From the NCBI RefSeq assembly GCF_016313185.1, contig NZ_CP066218.1:2914001-2978000 (forward strand): a stretch of 64,000 bases of DNA. The letters are read 5' to 3'. The notes beneath the pieces are model-generated. The model was not told where the DNA came from. It worked only from the letters and a program-made list of their open reading frames with translations, and did no database searches. Numbering within the stretch: position 1 is the first letter of the stretch; each line of letters starts with the position of its first letter. The position numbers were made by a program, and so were the translations under genes. Below, piece by piece: positions 19,701 through 28,424 of the stretch. The DNA comes from Mycolicibacterium baixiangningiae. GTDB lineage: Bacteria > Actinomycetota > Actinomycetes > Mycobacteriales > Mycobacteriaceae.

Positions 19701-22170
19701 TGTCACCACGCAGCTTTCCGCGACACCGGACGCAGAGGTCCGGATCGAACTGCACTCCCGCTCGACGGTGGGCGCCTGGTGCCGGCACGCCGTGGCCCAG
19801 GTCGATGTGGTGAACGGCGCGGCGACGCCGGAGACCCCCGCGTGGAGCACCGAGGGGCAGGAGACCGTGCCGGTGAGCGAGTTCTACTCCGGGCTGCGAC
19901 GCACCGGCGCACACCACGGTCCGGCGTTCGCGGCGTTGACGCGGATCGACCGGACGGGAAGCGGTTCGGCCGAAAGCCACATCGCCCTTCCCGACGAGGC
20001 CGGTGCGCATCCGGGTTTCCACCTCCACCCGGTGCTGCTCGACGCCGCCCTGCAGACACTGGCCGCGGCGATGCCGCCCGACACGGTCGCGGATCCGGGC
20101 GAGGTCACCTACCTACCGGTCTCGATCGAGAACATCCGGGTGTACTCGAAGGTGGGCAGGCGTGCCAGGTGCCGTGCGGAACTGACCAGCCTGGATGAGC
20201 GCGGGGCGGGGCAGCTGGGCCGGATCGTGCTGGCCGACGAGGACGGCACCCCGACCGCCGAGATCACCGGGGTGTATCTGCGCCGCGTCGAACGGCGCAC
20301 CGTGCCACTTCCCCTGGCGCAGAAGGTGTTCGACACCACCTGGCGGGACGTGGCGCCCTCGGTCCGCGCCCCGTCGAGTGCACGAGCGGGCAGCTGGCTC
20401 ATGCTGTTCGACGGTGCCGACACGAAGGCGGCCGTCGACCGGTTCAGCGCGACGTTCGCTTCTTCCGCCCGCAGGGTGATCAGCGAGAACCTGTTCGACG
20501 AGCCCGCGGTGCACAACGCCTTCGCCGAGGCCGCGGCGGACCCGGAACGTCCACCGGTCGGGGTGGTGGTCTTCGTCGGCCACCGCGGCCTCGGTGATGG
20601 CGTGATCGATCCCGACGAGGCAAGGGATCTGATCCTCTCGGTGACCGGTGCGTTGCGGGCGCTCGTCGGCGGCTGGCACGGTAAGGCGCCGCGGCTGTGG
20701 GTGGTCAGTCGCGGCGGCCTGTCGGTCGACCCGGGGGAGGCGGGCAGCCCGGCGATCGGCGCGCTCCGCGGCCTCGTCCGGGTGCTGACCTACGAGCATC
20801 CGGACCTGCAGGCCACCCTGGTCGACCTCGACACCCCCAACGACGACACCTCCAACGACGACACCCCCGGCGACGACACCGCGCTCGCCGCCGAACTGGC
20901 GACACCGGGCAACGACGATGTGATCGCCTGGCGCGGACACCGCCGATTGGTCGAAAGGTTGTCGCGTGCATCGCTGCCGGCCCGTCGCGACGAACCGACC
21001 GTGCGGGCCGACAGCTCGTACGTCCTCACCGGGGGACTCGGCGGGCTGGGTCTGGTCGTGGCCCGCTGGCTCGTCGACAAGGGAGCCGGCAGGGTGATCC
21101 TCAACGGACGGTCGGAGCCGTCCGACGAGCAGAGCTGCGCACTGGCCGCCCTCGCCGAACACGGCGACGTCGCCTACGTACCCGGCGATATCGTGGTCCC
21201 CGGCGTGGCAGACGGGCTTGTCGCCGCGGCCGAGCGGACCGGACTTCCGCTGCGGGGGATCATGCACGGGGCCGCTGTCCTCGATGACGGCCTGGCCACC
21301 TCTGTGACTCGGGACAGCCTCGACCGGGTGTGGGCGCCGAAGGCGGTCGGAGCGCTCCGGCTGCACGAGGCGTCCGCGAGTCGTCCGCTGGACTGGTGGG
21401 TCGGCTTCTCCTCGGTGGCCTCGCTGCTCGGCTCGCCCGGACAGGCGGCGTACGCGTGCGCGAATGCGTGGCTCGACGCCCTCGTCACCTGGCGGCGCGC
21501 CGCCGGTCTGCCCGCGAGCACGATCAACTGGGGTCAATGGTCGGAGGTGGGTCTCGCCCGTGCGATGAGCTTCGGGGCACTGGATCCCATCAGCCCCGCC
21601 GAGGGCATCGAGGCGCTCGAGACGCTGCTGGGCGGCGATCTTTCTCGCGCCGGCGTCGCGCGCCTGCGCCTTGACCGCGCGGCGGCCGCCTTCCCCGAGA
21701 TCAAGAACGTCGGCTACTTCGCCGACATGGTGGCCGAATCCGATGAGATGAGCACCGGCGGGGATTGGCCGGGCCCGCAGGCACTCGAGGAGTTGGACGC
21801 CGCGGACGTCGCCCCCGTCGTCATCGACCGACTGCGCGAGCGCACCTCGGCGATCATGGGCTACCCGGACCCGTCGGCGGTCGACGTCGACCAGCCTCTG
21901 ACGGAGATCGGCATGGATTCACTGATGGCCGTGCGTATCAGAAACACCGCACGCGCCGACTTCGGTGTCGAACCCCCGGTGGCGCTGCTCCTGCAGGGCG
22001 CAACGCTGCGGGATCTCGCCGCCGACCTCGTCGGTCAACTGGGGCGCGGCGAGCACGATCCGCATGCAGGCCCCGACGGCTTGCGTGACCGGGCCGAGCA
22101 GCGTGCTCGCCAACGGGCCCACGCACGCCAACAAGCCGCATCGCGGCGGAAGGCAGGACACCGAGCGTGA
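16735..22170 (+). CDS. Modular type I PKS, module 3 (KS-AT-DH-KR-ACP)
   Basis: An 1811-residue synthase. Domain order: N-terminal docking segment (about 1-30); KS (C204 in DTACSSS); AT (S648 in GHSMGE); DH (H939 in HRVHGQVVMP and D1103 in LDAALQ); a structural KR-like half (about 1200-1400); KR (from about 1427, GGLGGLG, Y in AYACANAWLD); ACP (S1729 in GMDSLM). No ER domain is recognisable, so a second double bond is predicted. It starts in a TGATG overlap with module 2 and ends in a GTGA overlap with module 4. Its KS-tail/AT segment (18029-19232) is a near-perfect copy of the one in module 2. The C-terminus ends in a basic, Arg/Ala/His-rich tail (AEQRARQRAHARQQAASRRK), plausibly a docking element. 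Confidence 0.95.
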   Translation: MKTTFSRISGMTADQRATVADRFDKAARLAAAEPVAVVGIGCRFPGNVSGPQQYWDLLASGGDAITEIPPDRWDADAFYDPDPSAPARMTSKWGGFVPDVSGFDADFFGISPREAEAMDPQQRLLLEVAWEALEHAGFPPDRLSGTRAAVMMGVYYTEYQAASAADPAAIDAYCATGNAHSVAVGRIAYLLGLHGPAVAVDTACSSSLVSVHLACQSLRMRESEIALAGGVNLILRPETQLALSKWGMLSPRGRCHSFDADADGFVRGEGCGVVVLKRLTDAVRDGDRVLAVVRGSALNQDGRSNGLTAPNAFAQRDVITRALWSADVPAGSVNLVETHGTGTALGDPIEFDALASIYGQGDGPCAMGAVKTNFGHLEAAAGIAGFIKTVLALQHAQIPQNLHFTTFNPAIDPSDTRLFVPTATTAWPQSDGPRRAGVSSFGLGGTNAHVVVEQGPDVVVGEPVSGSSGVSTLVVSGKSEARVASWAGVLADWLEGVGGEVGLAEVAHSVNHHRSRFVKFASVCARDRVGAVAGLRALASGRSGPGVVGPHRGVCGAGTVFVYSGQGSQWVGMGRRLLVDEPVFAAAVAELEPVFVVEAGFSLQSVLAGGESLVGIDRIQPVLVGVQLALTQLWRSYGVHPDAVIGHSMGEVAAAVVSGALSVAQGLRVIVTRSRLMARLSGRGAMALLELDAAGVEAVIADYPQVGVAVYASPRQTVVAGPPDEVDAVVAVVDGRGLLARRIEVDVASHHRTVDPILGELRAGLAGLVGGVPSIRLISTTGGGGAVFDAEYWVANLRDPVCFTQAVATAAEDHATFIEISPHPLLTHAITDTLESGGKSRDSRVSGTLYRDTDDTLSFHTQLAGVRPPAETATSAGTLVDLPPTPWEHTRFWLTSRPVGQSPPGTHPLLGTHVEMPSGSDHVWQADVGTAVFPWLSDHRVHGQVVMPAAGIAEMALAAGSQALGLPVEAVAVRRLEVEQMLPLGEETHVTTQLSATPDAEVRIELHSRSTVGAWCRHAVAQVDVVNGAATPETPAWSTEGQETVPVSEFYSGLRRTGAHHGPAFAALTRIDRTGSGSAESHIALPDEAGAHPGFHLHPVLLDAALQTLAAAMPPDTVADPGEVTYLPVSIENIRVYSKVGRRARCRAELTSLDERGAGQLGRIVLADEDGTPTAEITGVYLRRVERRTVPLPLAQKVFDTTWRDVAPSVRAPSSARAGSWLMLFDGADTKAAVDRFSATFASSARRVISENLFDEPAVHNAFAEAAADPERPPVGVVVFVGHRGLGDGVIDPDEARDLILSVTGALRALVGGWHGKAPRLWVVSRGGLSVDPGEAGSPAIGALRGLVRVLTYEHPDLQATLVDLDTPNDDTSNDDTPGDDTALAAELATPGNDDVIAWRGHRRLVERLSRASLPARRDEPTVRADSSYVLTGGLGGLGLVVARWLVDKGAGRVILNGRSEPSDEQSCALAALAEHGDVAYVPGDIVVPGVADGLVAAAERTGLPLRGIMHGAAVLDDGLATSVTRDSLDRVWAPKAVGALRLHEASASRPLDWWVGFSSVASLLGSPGQAAYACANAWLDALVTWRRAAGLPASTINWGQWSEVGLARAMSFGALDPISPAEGIEALETLLGGDLSRAGVARLRLDRAAAAFPEIKNVGYFADMVAESDEMSTGGDWPGPQALEELDAADVAPVVIDRLRERTSAIMGYPDPSAVDVDQPLTEIGMDSLMAVRIRNTARADFGVEPPVALLLQGATLRDLAADLVGQLGRGEHDPHAGPDGLRDRAEQRARQRAHARQQAASRRKAGHRA
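18029..19232 (+). repeat. AT-domain duplicate block, copy 2
   Basis: Partner of 12696-13899 (offset 5333, no gaps, about 99.6% identity by eye). Both edges are sharp: before 18029 and after 19232 the two PKS genes are only ordinary paralogues. Amino-acid differences are few, for example GVSGTNAH against GLGGTNAH at the KS end and VAAAAED against VATAAED near the AT end, so both modules should load the same extender unit. Confidence 0.95.
20836..20880 (+). repeat. Three tandem 15-base in-frame repeats in PKS module 3
   Basis: Units at 20836, 20851 and 20866 (CCCAACGACGACACC and close variants) encode PNDDT-SNDDT-PGDDT in the KR-like linker. The position in the protein resembles that of the different 15-base repeat in module 2. 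Confidence 0.85.
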
Positions 22171-25100
22171 ACACCAGTCCTCAGCTCCCGACTTCCCCTC
22201 CGGCGAACGCCATCGCCGTCATCGGAATGGCGGGCAGATTCCCCGGGGCGGACTCCGTGTCGGCGTTCTGGCGCAATCTGCGCCACGGCCACGAGGCGAT
22301 CGTCGACCTGTCCGAGGCGGACCTCGCAGCAGCCGGCGTGCCCGACCACGCCCTCGCCAACCCCGCCTACGTCCGCCGTGCGGCGCTGTTCGACGGCATC
22401 GCGGAGTTCGACGCCGACTTCTTCGGCTTCACACCGCAGGGCGCCCGCATGATGGATCCGCAACACCGGCTGTTCCTGCAGTGCGCATGGCACGCACTGG
22501 AGGACACCGGTTACGAACCGGCGGATCTCGGGGGCTCGGTCGGGGTGTACGGAACCAGCTCCGCGAGCGGCTATCTGCTCCACAACCTGATGTCGCACCA
22601 GGATCCGAACCGGATCATCGGCCAGGGTGCGACCTTCGACATGATCAACCTGTCGCTGCAGAACGACAAGGACTACCTGGCCACCCGGATAGCGCACCAG
22701 TTCAACCTGCGGGGTCCCGCACTGGCCGTACAGACGGCGTGCTCGTCGTCGCTCGTCGCGGTGCACCTGGCATGCCAGAGCATCCTGAGCGGTGAATGCG
22801 ATGTGGCGCTGGCCGGCGCCTCGTCCATCCGGGTGCCGCACCATGTCGGATACTGGCACGAACCCGGCTCCATGGTGTCGGCGACCGGGCACTGTCGTCC
22901 GTTCGACGTGCGGGCCGACGGCACCGTATTCGGAAGCGGCGTCGCGGTGTTGGTGCTCAAGGCGTTTCATGCGGCCGTCGCCGACGGGGACCGCATCCAC
23001 GCCGTCATCCGTGGCTCGGCGATCAACAACGACGGATCGACGAAGATGAACTATGCGGCGCCCAACGCCGCCGGCCAGGCCGAGGTCATCGCCGAGGCAC
23101 ACGCCGTCGCCGAGGTGGACGCCTCGACCATCAGCTATGTCGAAACACACGGCACCGGAACACCTCTCGGCGATCCGATCGAGATGGAGGGGCTCCGGCA
23201 GGCGTTCGAACTGTCCACGACTTCTCGCAGCGGCCCATGCGTCATCGGCTCGGTGAAATCCAACATCGGACACCTCGAGGTGGCCTCCGGCATCGCGGGA
23301 CTGGTCAAGACGATCCTCTGCCTTGGGCACCGCGCGATCCCGGCCACCCTCCACTACACCAGTCCCAACCCGCAGCTCCGTCTCGAGCGGTCGCCGTTCG
23401 TCGTGCGCAGTGAGTACAGCGCCTGGGACTGTGACGGCGTACGGCGTGCCGGGGTGAGCTCGTTCGGTGTCGGGGGAACCAACGCGCACCTGGTCGTCGA
23501 GGAAGCGCCCGCACTGGTCTCCGCGGATGTCCCGGCCGGACCCCAGGTGCTGCTGCTGTCGGCCAGGACCGCGGCGGCCCTGCAGGATTCGCGCCGGGCG
23601 CTGGCGGCGCATCTGTCCGACGGGGATGACGACACCAACCTGTCCGATGTCGCCCACACCCTGGCCAACCGTCGCGGTGAGAACGTCCGGGCGGCGGCAG
23701 TGGTGGACGGCAGGCAGCACGCGGCCGAGGTGCTCGGCGCCCCCGACCACGACAACGTGTTCGTCGGTGAATCGGGTGTCGGGACCGGTCCCGGGTCGGT
23801 CGCCTTCACGTTCCCCGGACAGGGCGCCCAGCACGCCGGGATGGCGCGCGGACTGTACGAGTCGGAGCCGGTGTTCGCCCAGCACTTCAATCTGTGCGCG
23901 GCCGGATTCGCCGACGAGATGGACGTCGACCTGCGCGCCGAGATCTTCGAGGGCAGCGGACGCGGCCTCGAGCACACACACCGGACGCAGCCGGCGCTGT
24001 TCGCGGTCGAGTACGCACTGGCCCAGCTGCTCGAGGCCTACGGCGTGCGGCCCGCGGCCGTGGCAGGACACAGCATCGGCGAGTACGCGGCGGCCACCAT
24101 CGCGGGCGTCTTCGAGCTGCCGACCGCCATCAAGGCGGTGGCGACGCGGGCACGCCTCATGCACGCCGCCCCCAGTGGCGTGATGGTCGCCGTGGCGCTA
24201 CCCCACGACCTGCTCGCCGAACACCTCACACCGGATGTCGACGTCGCCGCGGTCAACGAGTCGGGCAGCTGCGTCGTCGCCGGCAGCGACGAGAGCATCC
24301 GGTCCTTCCAGGAGCGCTTGTCGGCCCACGGCGTCGTCGCCCGCCGCGTCCGCACCTCACACGCGTTCCACAGCCGGCTCATGGACGCGGTGGTGCCCGA
24401 ATTCGCGGCGTTCCTGTCCGGCCTGGCGTTGCGGGAACCGCGGATACCGATGTTGTCGAACGTCACCGGAACGTGGATGACCGCCGAGGAGGCGACCGAT
24501 CCGCAGCACTGGGCGCGGCAGATCCGTGCCACCGTACGCTTCGCCGACGAGCTCGGCGTCCTGCTGGCCGACCCGTCCCGCGTACTCGTCGAAGTCGGGC
24601 CCGGTGGCACGCTGACGGCCTCGGCGATGCGCCACGACCGCTGGGCCGGCGGGCACCGCGCGGTGCGGCTCATGCGTCATCCGGTGCAGAACCGCAGTGA
24701 CCGCGACACATTCCTGCTCGGGCTCGGCCAGCTGTGGGCGGCCGGTGTGCCGGTGGACTGGGCGCCGCTGTCCGGCGGGCGCCGCCCGCAGCGGGTCACG
24801 GTCCCCGGATATCCCTTCGACCGCCAGCGGCACTGGGTCGAGCACCGCGCCACGGCGGCGGTGGCCGACGGCGGCGTCCCGGTCAACGGAGCCCGGGTGT
24901 CGCCGGTCGAGCGCACCGCCGCCGGCGGTGCCGCCGGCACGTCGATGGAGGCGACGCTGCAGCGCATCTGGGGGCAGTGCCTCGGGCTCGACTCGATCGA
25001 CCGGTCGGCGAACTTCTTCGAGCTCGGCGGGGACTCGCTGGTGGCGATCAGCGTCGCGATGACCGCCGCCAACGAGGGACTCGACCTGACGCCCCAGGAT

Positions 25101-26627
25101 CTGTACGAGAACCAGACGGTGGCCGCACTCGCCGCGCAGTTGACCGCGCGATACGCCTCGGGCCTGGCGGGCCGGCCGCCGGCCGACGCGCCGCATCCGC
25201 CGGTGCCGCCGAACCTCGCCCACCTGCTCGGCAACGGCGTGGGCCGTGTCGAGCGGTGGCGGATTCCGTTCCTGCTGCGGTTGCGCCCGGATGTCCAGAT
25301 CGACGATGTCCGCGCGGTCCTCACCGCCGTGACCAACCACCACGACGCCCTGCGGCTGCGGATAGTGTCGCGCGCGGGTACGTGGGAGCAGCACGTCGAA
25401 GCGGAGATCGATGCCGCGGATGTGGCCACCCGGACGCTGCCCGCAGATGTGGGCGCCGACAGCCTCGAGGAGCGTGAGGCGGTTCTGACCATCCTCGACG
25501 AGCAGATGCGCGGTCACGACGACTGCACACCGCTGAGCGCGACGTACATCCGCGGATCCTCCGACGGCCCTTGTCATCTGGCGATCAGCCTGCACGGAGT
25601 GGCCGGCGACAGCACGTCGCGCGACATCCTGCTCGCCGATCTGTTCACCGCGTTCGGCCAGCGCCTCGCGGGCCAGGACATTGCGTTGCCACCGGTGACG
25701 ACCTCCTGGCGGGAGTGGTCGCAGCGCTGCGCCGCCCTCGCGACGCATCCGGCGGTCATCGAGAGTCGCGAGTTCTGGTTGCAGAGTGCCGACCACGCCA
25801 CCCTGCACATCACGCCCGCTGAGCCATCCGGGTCCGAGCCGGCCAGACCGGACGCCGACCACCTGCACCGACATCCGACCGAGCTGAGCCCTTCGGAGAC
25901 AGCCGAGGTCGACGAGGCCCGGCGCCGCCTCCGGTTGCCGATCGAGGAGATCCTGCTGGCCGCACTGGGCCGGACGGTGGCGGCGACGGTGGCGGCGGGC
26001 GCCATCGCGGTCGACGTCGGGGGACCGGGCCGTTCCGTGCTCAAACCCGACGTGAGCCTGCACCGCACCGTGGGATGGTTCACCACGGTCTATCCGATCG
26101 CCCTGCCGTGCGCCGCCGAGCGCGACGCCAGTGCGCGCCAGCTCATCGACGACGTACACGAGACGCTCAGAGCGGTTCCCCATCACGGGATCGGATACGG
26201 GCTGTTGCGATATCTGTACGGCCCGACGGCACGATCATTCGACGCGGTCCGCCCCGCAGACATCCACTTCGAGTACGCCGGTGTGATCCCCGACCTGCCA
26301 CCCGACGCGCCCGGGGGTGCCGCGGTGCAGTTCGACCCGGACACCGCGATGCCTGTGCGAGAGGCGATCCCGGGCCTCGGCCATGCGGTCGAGCTGCGGA
26401 TCTACCGCTCTGCGGCGCAGCTCCACATCGATTGGTGGCACGACGACGGCCGGATCGCCGCCGGCCGGGCGGCCGACCTCGCGCAGACCTACCTGAGCAC
26501 GCTCATGGAGCTGATCCGGGAGGCGATGGCCGACGACGAGCTCGGCTCAGAGGCCGGTGAGCTGACGCTGATCGACTTGTCGTCCAACGACATCGGAATG
26601 GGAGAGGTCAATGCGCGGAAACGGTAA
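22167..26627 (+). CDS. Terminal PKS (KS-AT-ACP-condensation-like), PpsE-like
   Basis: A 1486-residue synthase, almost exactly the length of M. tuberculosis PpsE. Domain order: KS (C192 in QTACSSS), AT (S636 in GHSIGE; HAFH motif, typical of malonyl-CoA), ACP (S957 in GGDSLV), then a condensation-like domain from about 1010 to the end. There is no reductive domain, so a beta-keto acyl chain is expected before release. In the condensation-like part the sequence HGVAGDS at about 1143 takes the place of HHxxxDG; the second histidine is missing. The GTG start overlaps the module 3 stop, and the 3' end overlaps drrA by 17 bases. In the DIM system PpsE and PapA5 act last in assembly and esterification, and papA5 follows here after the exporter genes. 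Confidence 0.94.
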   Translation: MNTSPQLPTSPPANAIAVIGMAGRFPGADSVSAFWRNLRHGHEAIVDLSEADLAAAGVPDHALANPAYVRRAALFDGIAEFDADFFGFTPQGARMMDPQHRLFLQCAWHALEDTGYEPADLGGSVGVYGTSSASGYLLHNLMSHQDPNRIIGQGATFDMINLSLQNDKDYLATRIAHQFNLRGPALAVQTACSSSLVAVHLACQSILSGECDVALAGASSIRVPHHVGYWHEPGSMVSATGHCRPFDVRADGTVFGSGVAVLVLKAFHAAVADGDRIHAVIRGSAINNDGSTKMNYAAPNAAGQAEVIAEAHAVAEVDASTISYVETHGTGTPLGDPIEMEGLRQAFELSTTSRSGPCVIGSVKSNIGHLEVASGIAGLVKTILCLGHRAIPATLHYTSPNPQLRLERSPFVVRSEYSAWDCDGVRRAGVSSFGVGGTNAHLVVEEAPALVSADVPAGPQVLLLSARTAAALQDSRRALAAHLSDGDDDTNLSDVAHTLANRRGENVRAAAVVDGRQHAAEVLGAPDHDNVFVGESGVGTGPGSVAFTFPGQGAQHAGMARGLYESEPVFAQHFNLCAAGFADEMDVDLRAEIFEGSGRGLEHTHRTQPALFAVEYALAQLLEAYGVRPAAVAGHSIGEYAAATIAGVFELPTAIKAVATRARLMHAAPSGVMVAVALPHDLLAEHLTPDVDVAAVNESGSCVVAGSDESIRSFQERLSAHGVVARRVRTSHAFHSRLMDAVVPEFAAFLSGLALREPRIPMLSNVTGTWMTAEEATDPQHWARQIRATVRFADELGVLLADPSRVLVEVGPGGTLTASAMRHDRWAGGHRAVRLMRHPVQNRSDRDTFLLGLGQLWAAGVPVDWAPLSGGRRPQRVTVPGYPFDRQRHWVEHRATAAVADGGVPVNGARVSPVERTAAGGAAGTSMEATLQRIWGQCLGLDSIDRSANFFELGGDSLVAISVAMTAANEGLDLTPQDLYENQTVAALAAQLTARYASGLAGRPPADAPHPPVPPNLAHLLGNGVGRVERWRIPFLLRLRPDVQIDDVRAVLTAVTNHHDALRLRIVSRAGTWEQHVEAEIDAADVATRTLPADVGADSLEEREAVLTILDEQMRGHDDCTPLSATYIRGSSDGPCHLAISLHGVAGDSTSRDILLADLFTAFGQRLAGQDIALPPVTTSWREWSQRCAALATHPAVIESREFWLQSADHATLHITPAEPSGSEPARPDADHLHRHPTELSPSETAEVDEARRRLRLPIEEILLAALGRTVAATVAAGAIAVDVGGPGRSVLKPDVSLHRTVGWFTTVYPIALPCAAERDASARQLIDDVHETLRAVPHHGIGYGLLRYLYGPTARSFDAVRPADIHFEYAGVIPDLPPDAPGGAAVQFDPDTAMPVREAIPGLGHAVELRIYRSAAQLHIDWWHDDGRIAAGRAADLAQTYLSTLMELIREAMADDELGSEAGELTLIDLSSNDIGMGEVNARKR

Positions 26628-27606
26628 GGCGGTCGTCGTCGAGGGCGTGGGCAAGGCCTTCGGATCCGTGGTGGCGTTGGCCGACATCAGCTTCGAGGTC
26701 GCACAGGGTGAGGTGCTCGGTCTGCTCGGTCCCAACGGCGCCGGGAAGACGACGGCGGTCGACATCCTCTCGACGCTGGCACGGCCGGACCGCGGACGGG
26801 CGCTGGTGGCCGGCTACGACGTGGTGTCCGATCCGGCCGGAGTCCGCCGGTCGATCATGCTCACCGGGCAGCAGGTGGCGCTCGACGACATGCTCACGGG
26901 CCGGGAGAATCTCGTGATGTTCGGCCGGCTCCAGGGACTGAACAAGGCCGAGGCGCGCACGCGGGCCGACGACCTCATCGAGCACTTCGACCTCGTCCAC
27001 GCCGCCGACCGCCGGATCGGTACCTACTCCGGTGGAATGCGTCGGCGGATCGACATCGCGTGCGGTCTGGTGGTGCGCCCCGAGGTGGTATTCCTCGACG
27101 AACCCACGACCGGGCTCGACCCGCGCAGCAGGCAGAGCATCTGGGACCTGGTGGCCGACTTCAAGCTCGCCGGTATCGCCACTCTGCTGACCACCCAGTA
27201 CCTCGAGGAGGCCGACATCCTCAGCGACCGCATCGTGGTCATCGACCACGGCACGATCATCGCCGAAGGCACGGCCGACCAACTCAAGGAGCGCACCGGC
27301 GCGACCTACTGCGAGATCGTCCCCCGAGACCTCGGCGAACTGCCCGCCGTGATCGAGGCGCTGGGATCGCTGTGCCCGGACAAGCACCGGGCCGCGCTCA
27401 CCTCGGCGTCCGACCGCGTCGCGATTCCGGCTCCGGACGGTCCCAACACCCTCGTGCAGGCACTCCGGCAGCTGGGCGCGGTCAACATCGAGTTGCGCGA
27501 TATCGGGTTGCGCAGACCCTCGCTCGACGAGGTGTTCTTCGCGCTGACGAGTGAGAACACCGAAATCCACAGTGGCAGACACGCTCTCGCGGACGTGACG
27601 TCGTGA
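26611..27606 (+). CDS. drrA: ABC transporter ATP-binding protein, DrrA type
   Basis: A 331-residue ATPase with Walker A GPNGAGKT (about 40-47), signature YSGGMRRR, Walker B VVFLDEPT, and the C-terminal regulatory extension typical of DrrA-type drug/lipid exporters (LDEVFFALT near the end). It should power the two membrane subunits encoded next, to move the lipid product across the inner membrane. The start ATG at 26611 is preceded by GGGAGAGG inside the end of the PKS gene. The next gene overlaps by GTGA. In the DIM locus, drrABC lies between ppsE and papA5, the same order as here. Confidence 0.95.
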   Translation: MRGNGKAVVVEGVGKAFGSVVALADISFEVAQGEVLGLLGPNGAGKTTAVDILSTLARPDRGRALVAGYDVVSDPAGVRRSIMLTGQQVALDDMLTGRENLVMFGRLQGLNKAEARTRADDLIEHFDLVHAADRRIGTYSGGMRRRIDIACGLVVRPEVVFLDEPTTGLDPRSRQSIWDLVADFKLAGIATLLTTQYLEEADILSDRIVVIDHGTIIAEGTADQLKERTGATYCEIVPRDLGELPAVIEALGSLCPDKHRAALTSASDRVAIPAPDGPNTLVQALRQLGAVNIELRDIGLRRPSLDEVFFALTSENTEIHSGRHALADVTS

Positions 27607-28424
27607 CCACGACGTCGGCTGTCGGGTTCGCCACCCGGCCGAACACGTCGCCGCTCCGCCAGTGGTGGGTGCTGACCTTGCGGGTGATCACTCCCACCCT
27701 GCGCAACGGCGAAGTCTTCACCCAGGTCACCGCGCCGATCATGTTCACGGTCGGCTTCTACATCCCGCTCAAGCAGTTCATGGGCGCGATCAACCAGGGC
27801 ATGGGCAGTTATGCGCAGTATCTGATGCCTCTGATCGCGCTCACGGCGGTCGCGTACGCGGCCGTATCGGCCGCGTTCCGGTCGGCAACCGACGCGGTGC
27901 AGGGCATCAACCGGCGGTTCCACGCCATGCCCATCCACCCGCTGCTGCCGCTGGCATCACGCATGTCCGCAAGCATGTACCGCTGCTCGATCGCGCTGGC
28001 CGTATCCCTGTTGTGCGGGTATGTGATCGGTTTCCGCTTCTACGGTGGTCTGCTCCACACGGTGGCCTTCTGTGTGCTGATGCTCGCGATCGGCGCGGCG
28101 CTGTCGTTGCTCGGGGACCTCATCGGCGCCGCGAATCAGAATCCAGAGGCGACGGTGCCGTTGCTGCTGCTGCCGCAGGTGCTGTTCGGTCTGCTGTCGG
28201 TCGGTGTGCAACCCGTCGAACGCTTTCCGGAATGGATCCAACCGTTCGTCCGCAACCAACCCACGTCCCAGTTCGTCTACGCGCTGCGCGGTTTCGCGGG
28301 GGAGAGCACCGCGGCGCCGGGCGAGGTCACGTGGGCGGTCCTGGGGCCGGCCATCGCATGGCTGGTCGGTATGACGCTGGTGGCGATCCCGCTGCACTCT
28401 TCGATCGCTGCCAGGAGCCGGTGA
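27603..28424 (+). CDS. drrB: ABC transporter permease, DrrB type
   Basis: A 273-residue ABC-2 permease with six predicted membrane segments (for example APIMFTVGFYIPL, LMPLIALTAVAYAAVSAAF, SIALAVSLLCGYVIGF, VAFCVLMLAIGAALSLLG, VPLLLLPQVLFGLLSVGV, AVLGPAIAWLVGMTLVAI). The family hallmark before the last helix is visible: QPVERFPEWIQPFVRNQPTS. The start GTG overlaps the drrA stop and the stop overlaps the drrC ATG. It pairs with DrrC to form the membrane channel of the exporter. Confidence 0.93.
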   Translation: MTTTSAVGFATRPNTSPLRQWWVLTLRVITPTLRNGEVFTQVTAPIMFTVGFYIPLKQFMGAINQGMGSYAQYLMPLIALTAVAYAAVSAAFRSATDAVQGINRRFHAMPIHPLLPLASRMSASMYRCSIALAVSLLCGYVIGFRFYGGLLHTVAFCVLMLAIGAALSLLGDLIGAANQNPEATVPLLLLPQVLFGLLSVGVQPVERFPEWIQPFVRNQPTSQFVYALRGFAGESTAAPGEVTWAVLGPAIAWLVGMTLVAIPLHSSIAARSR

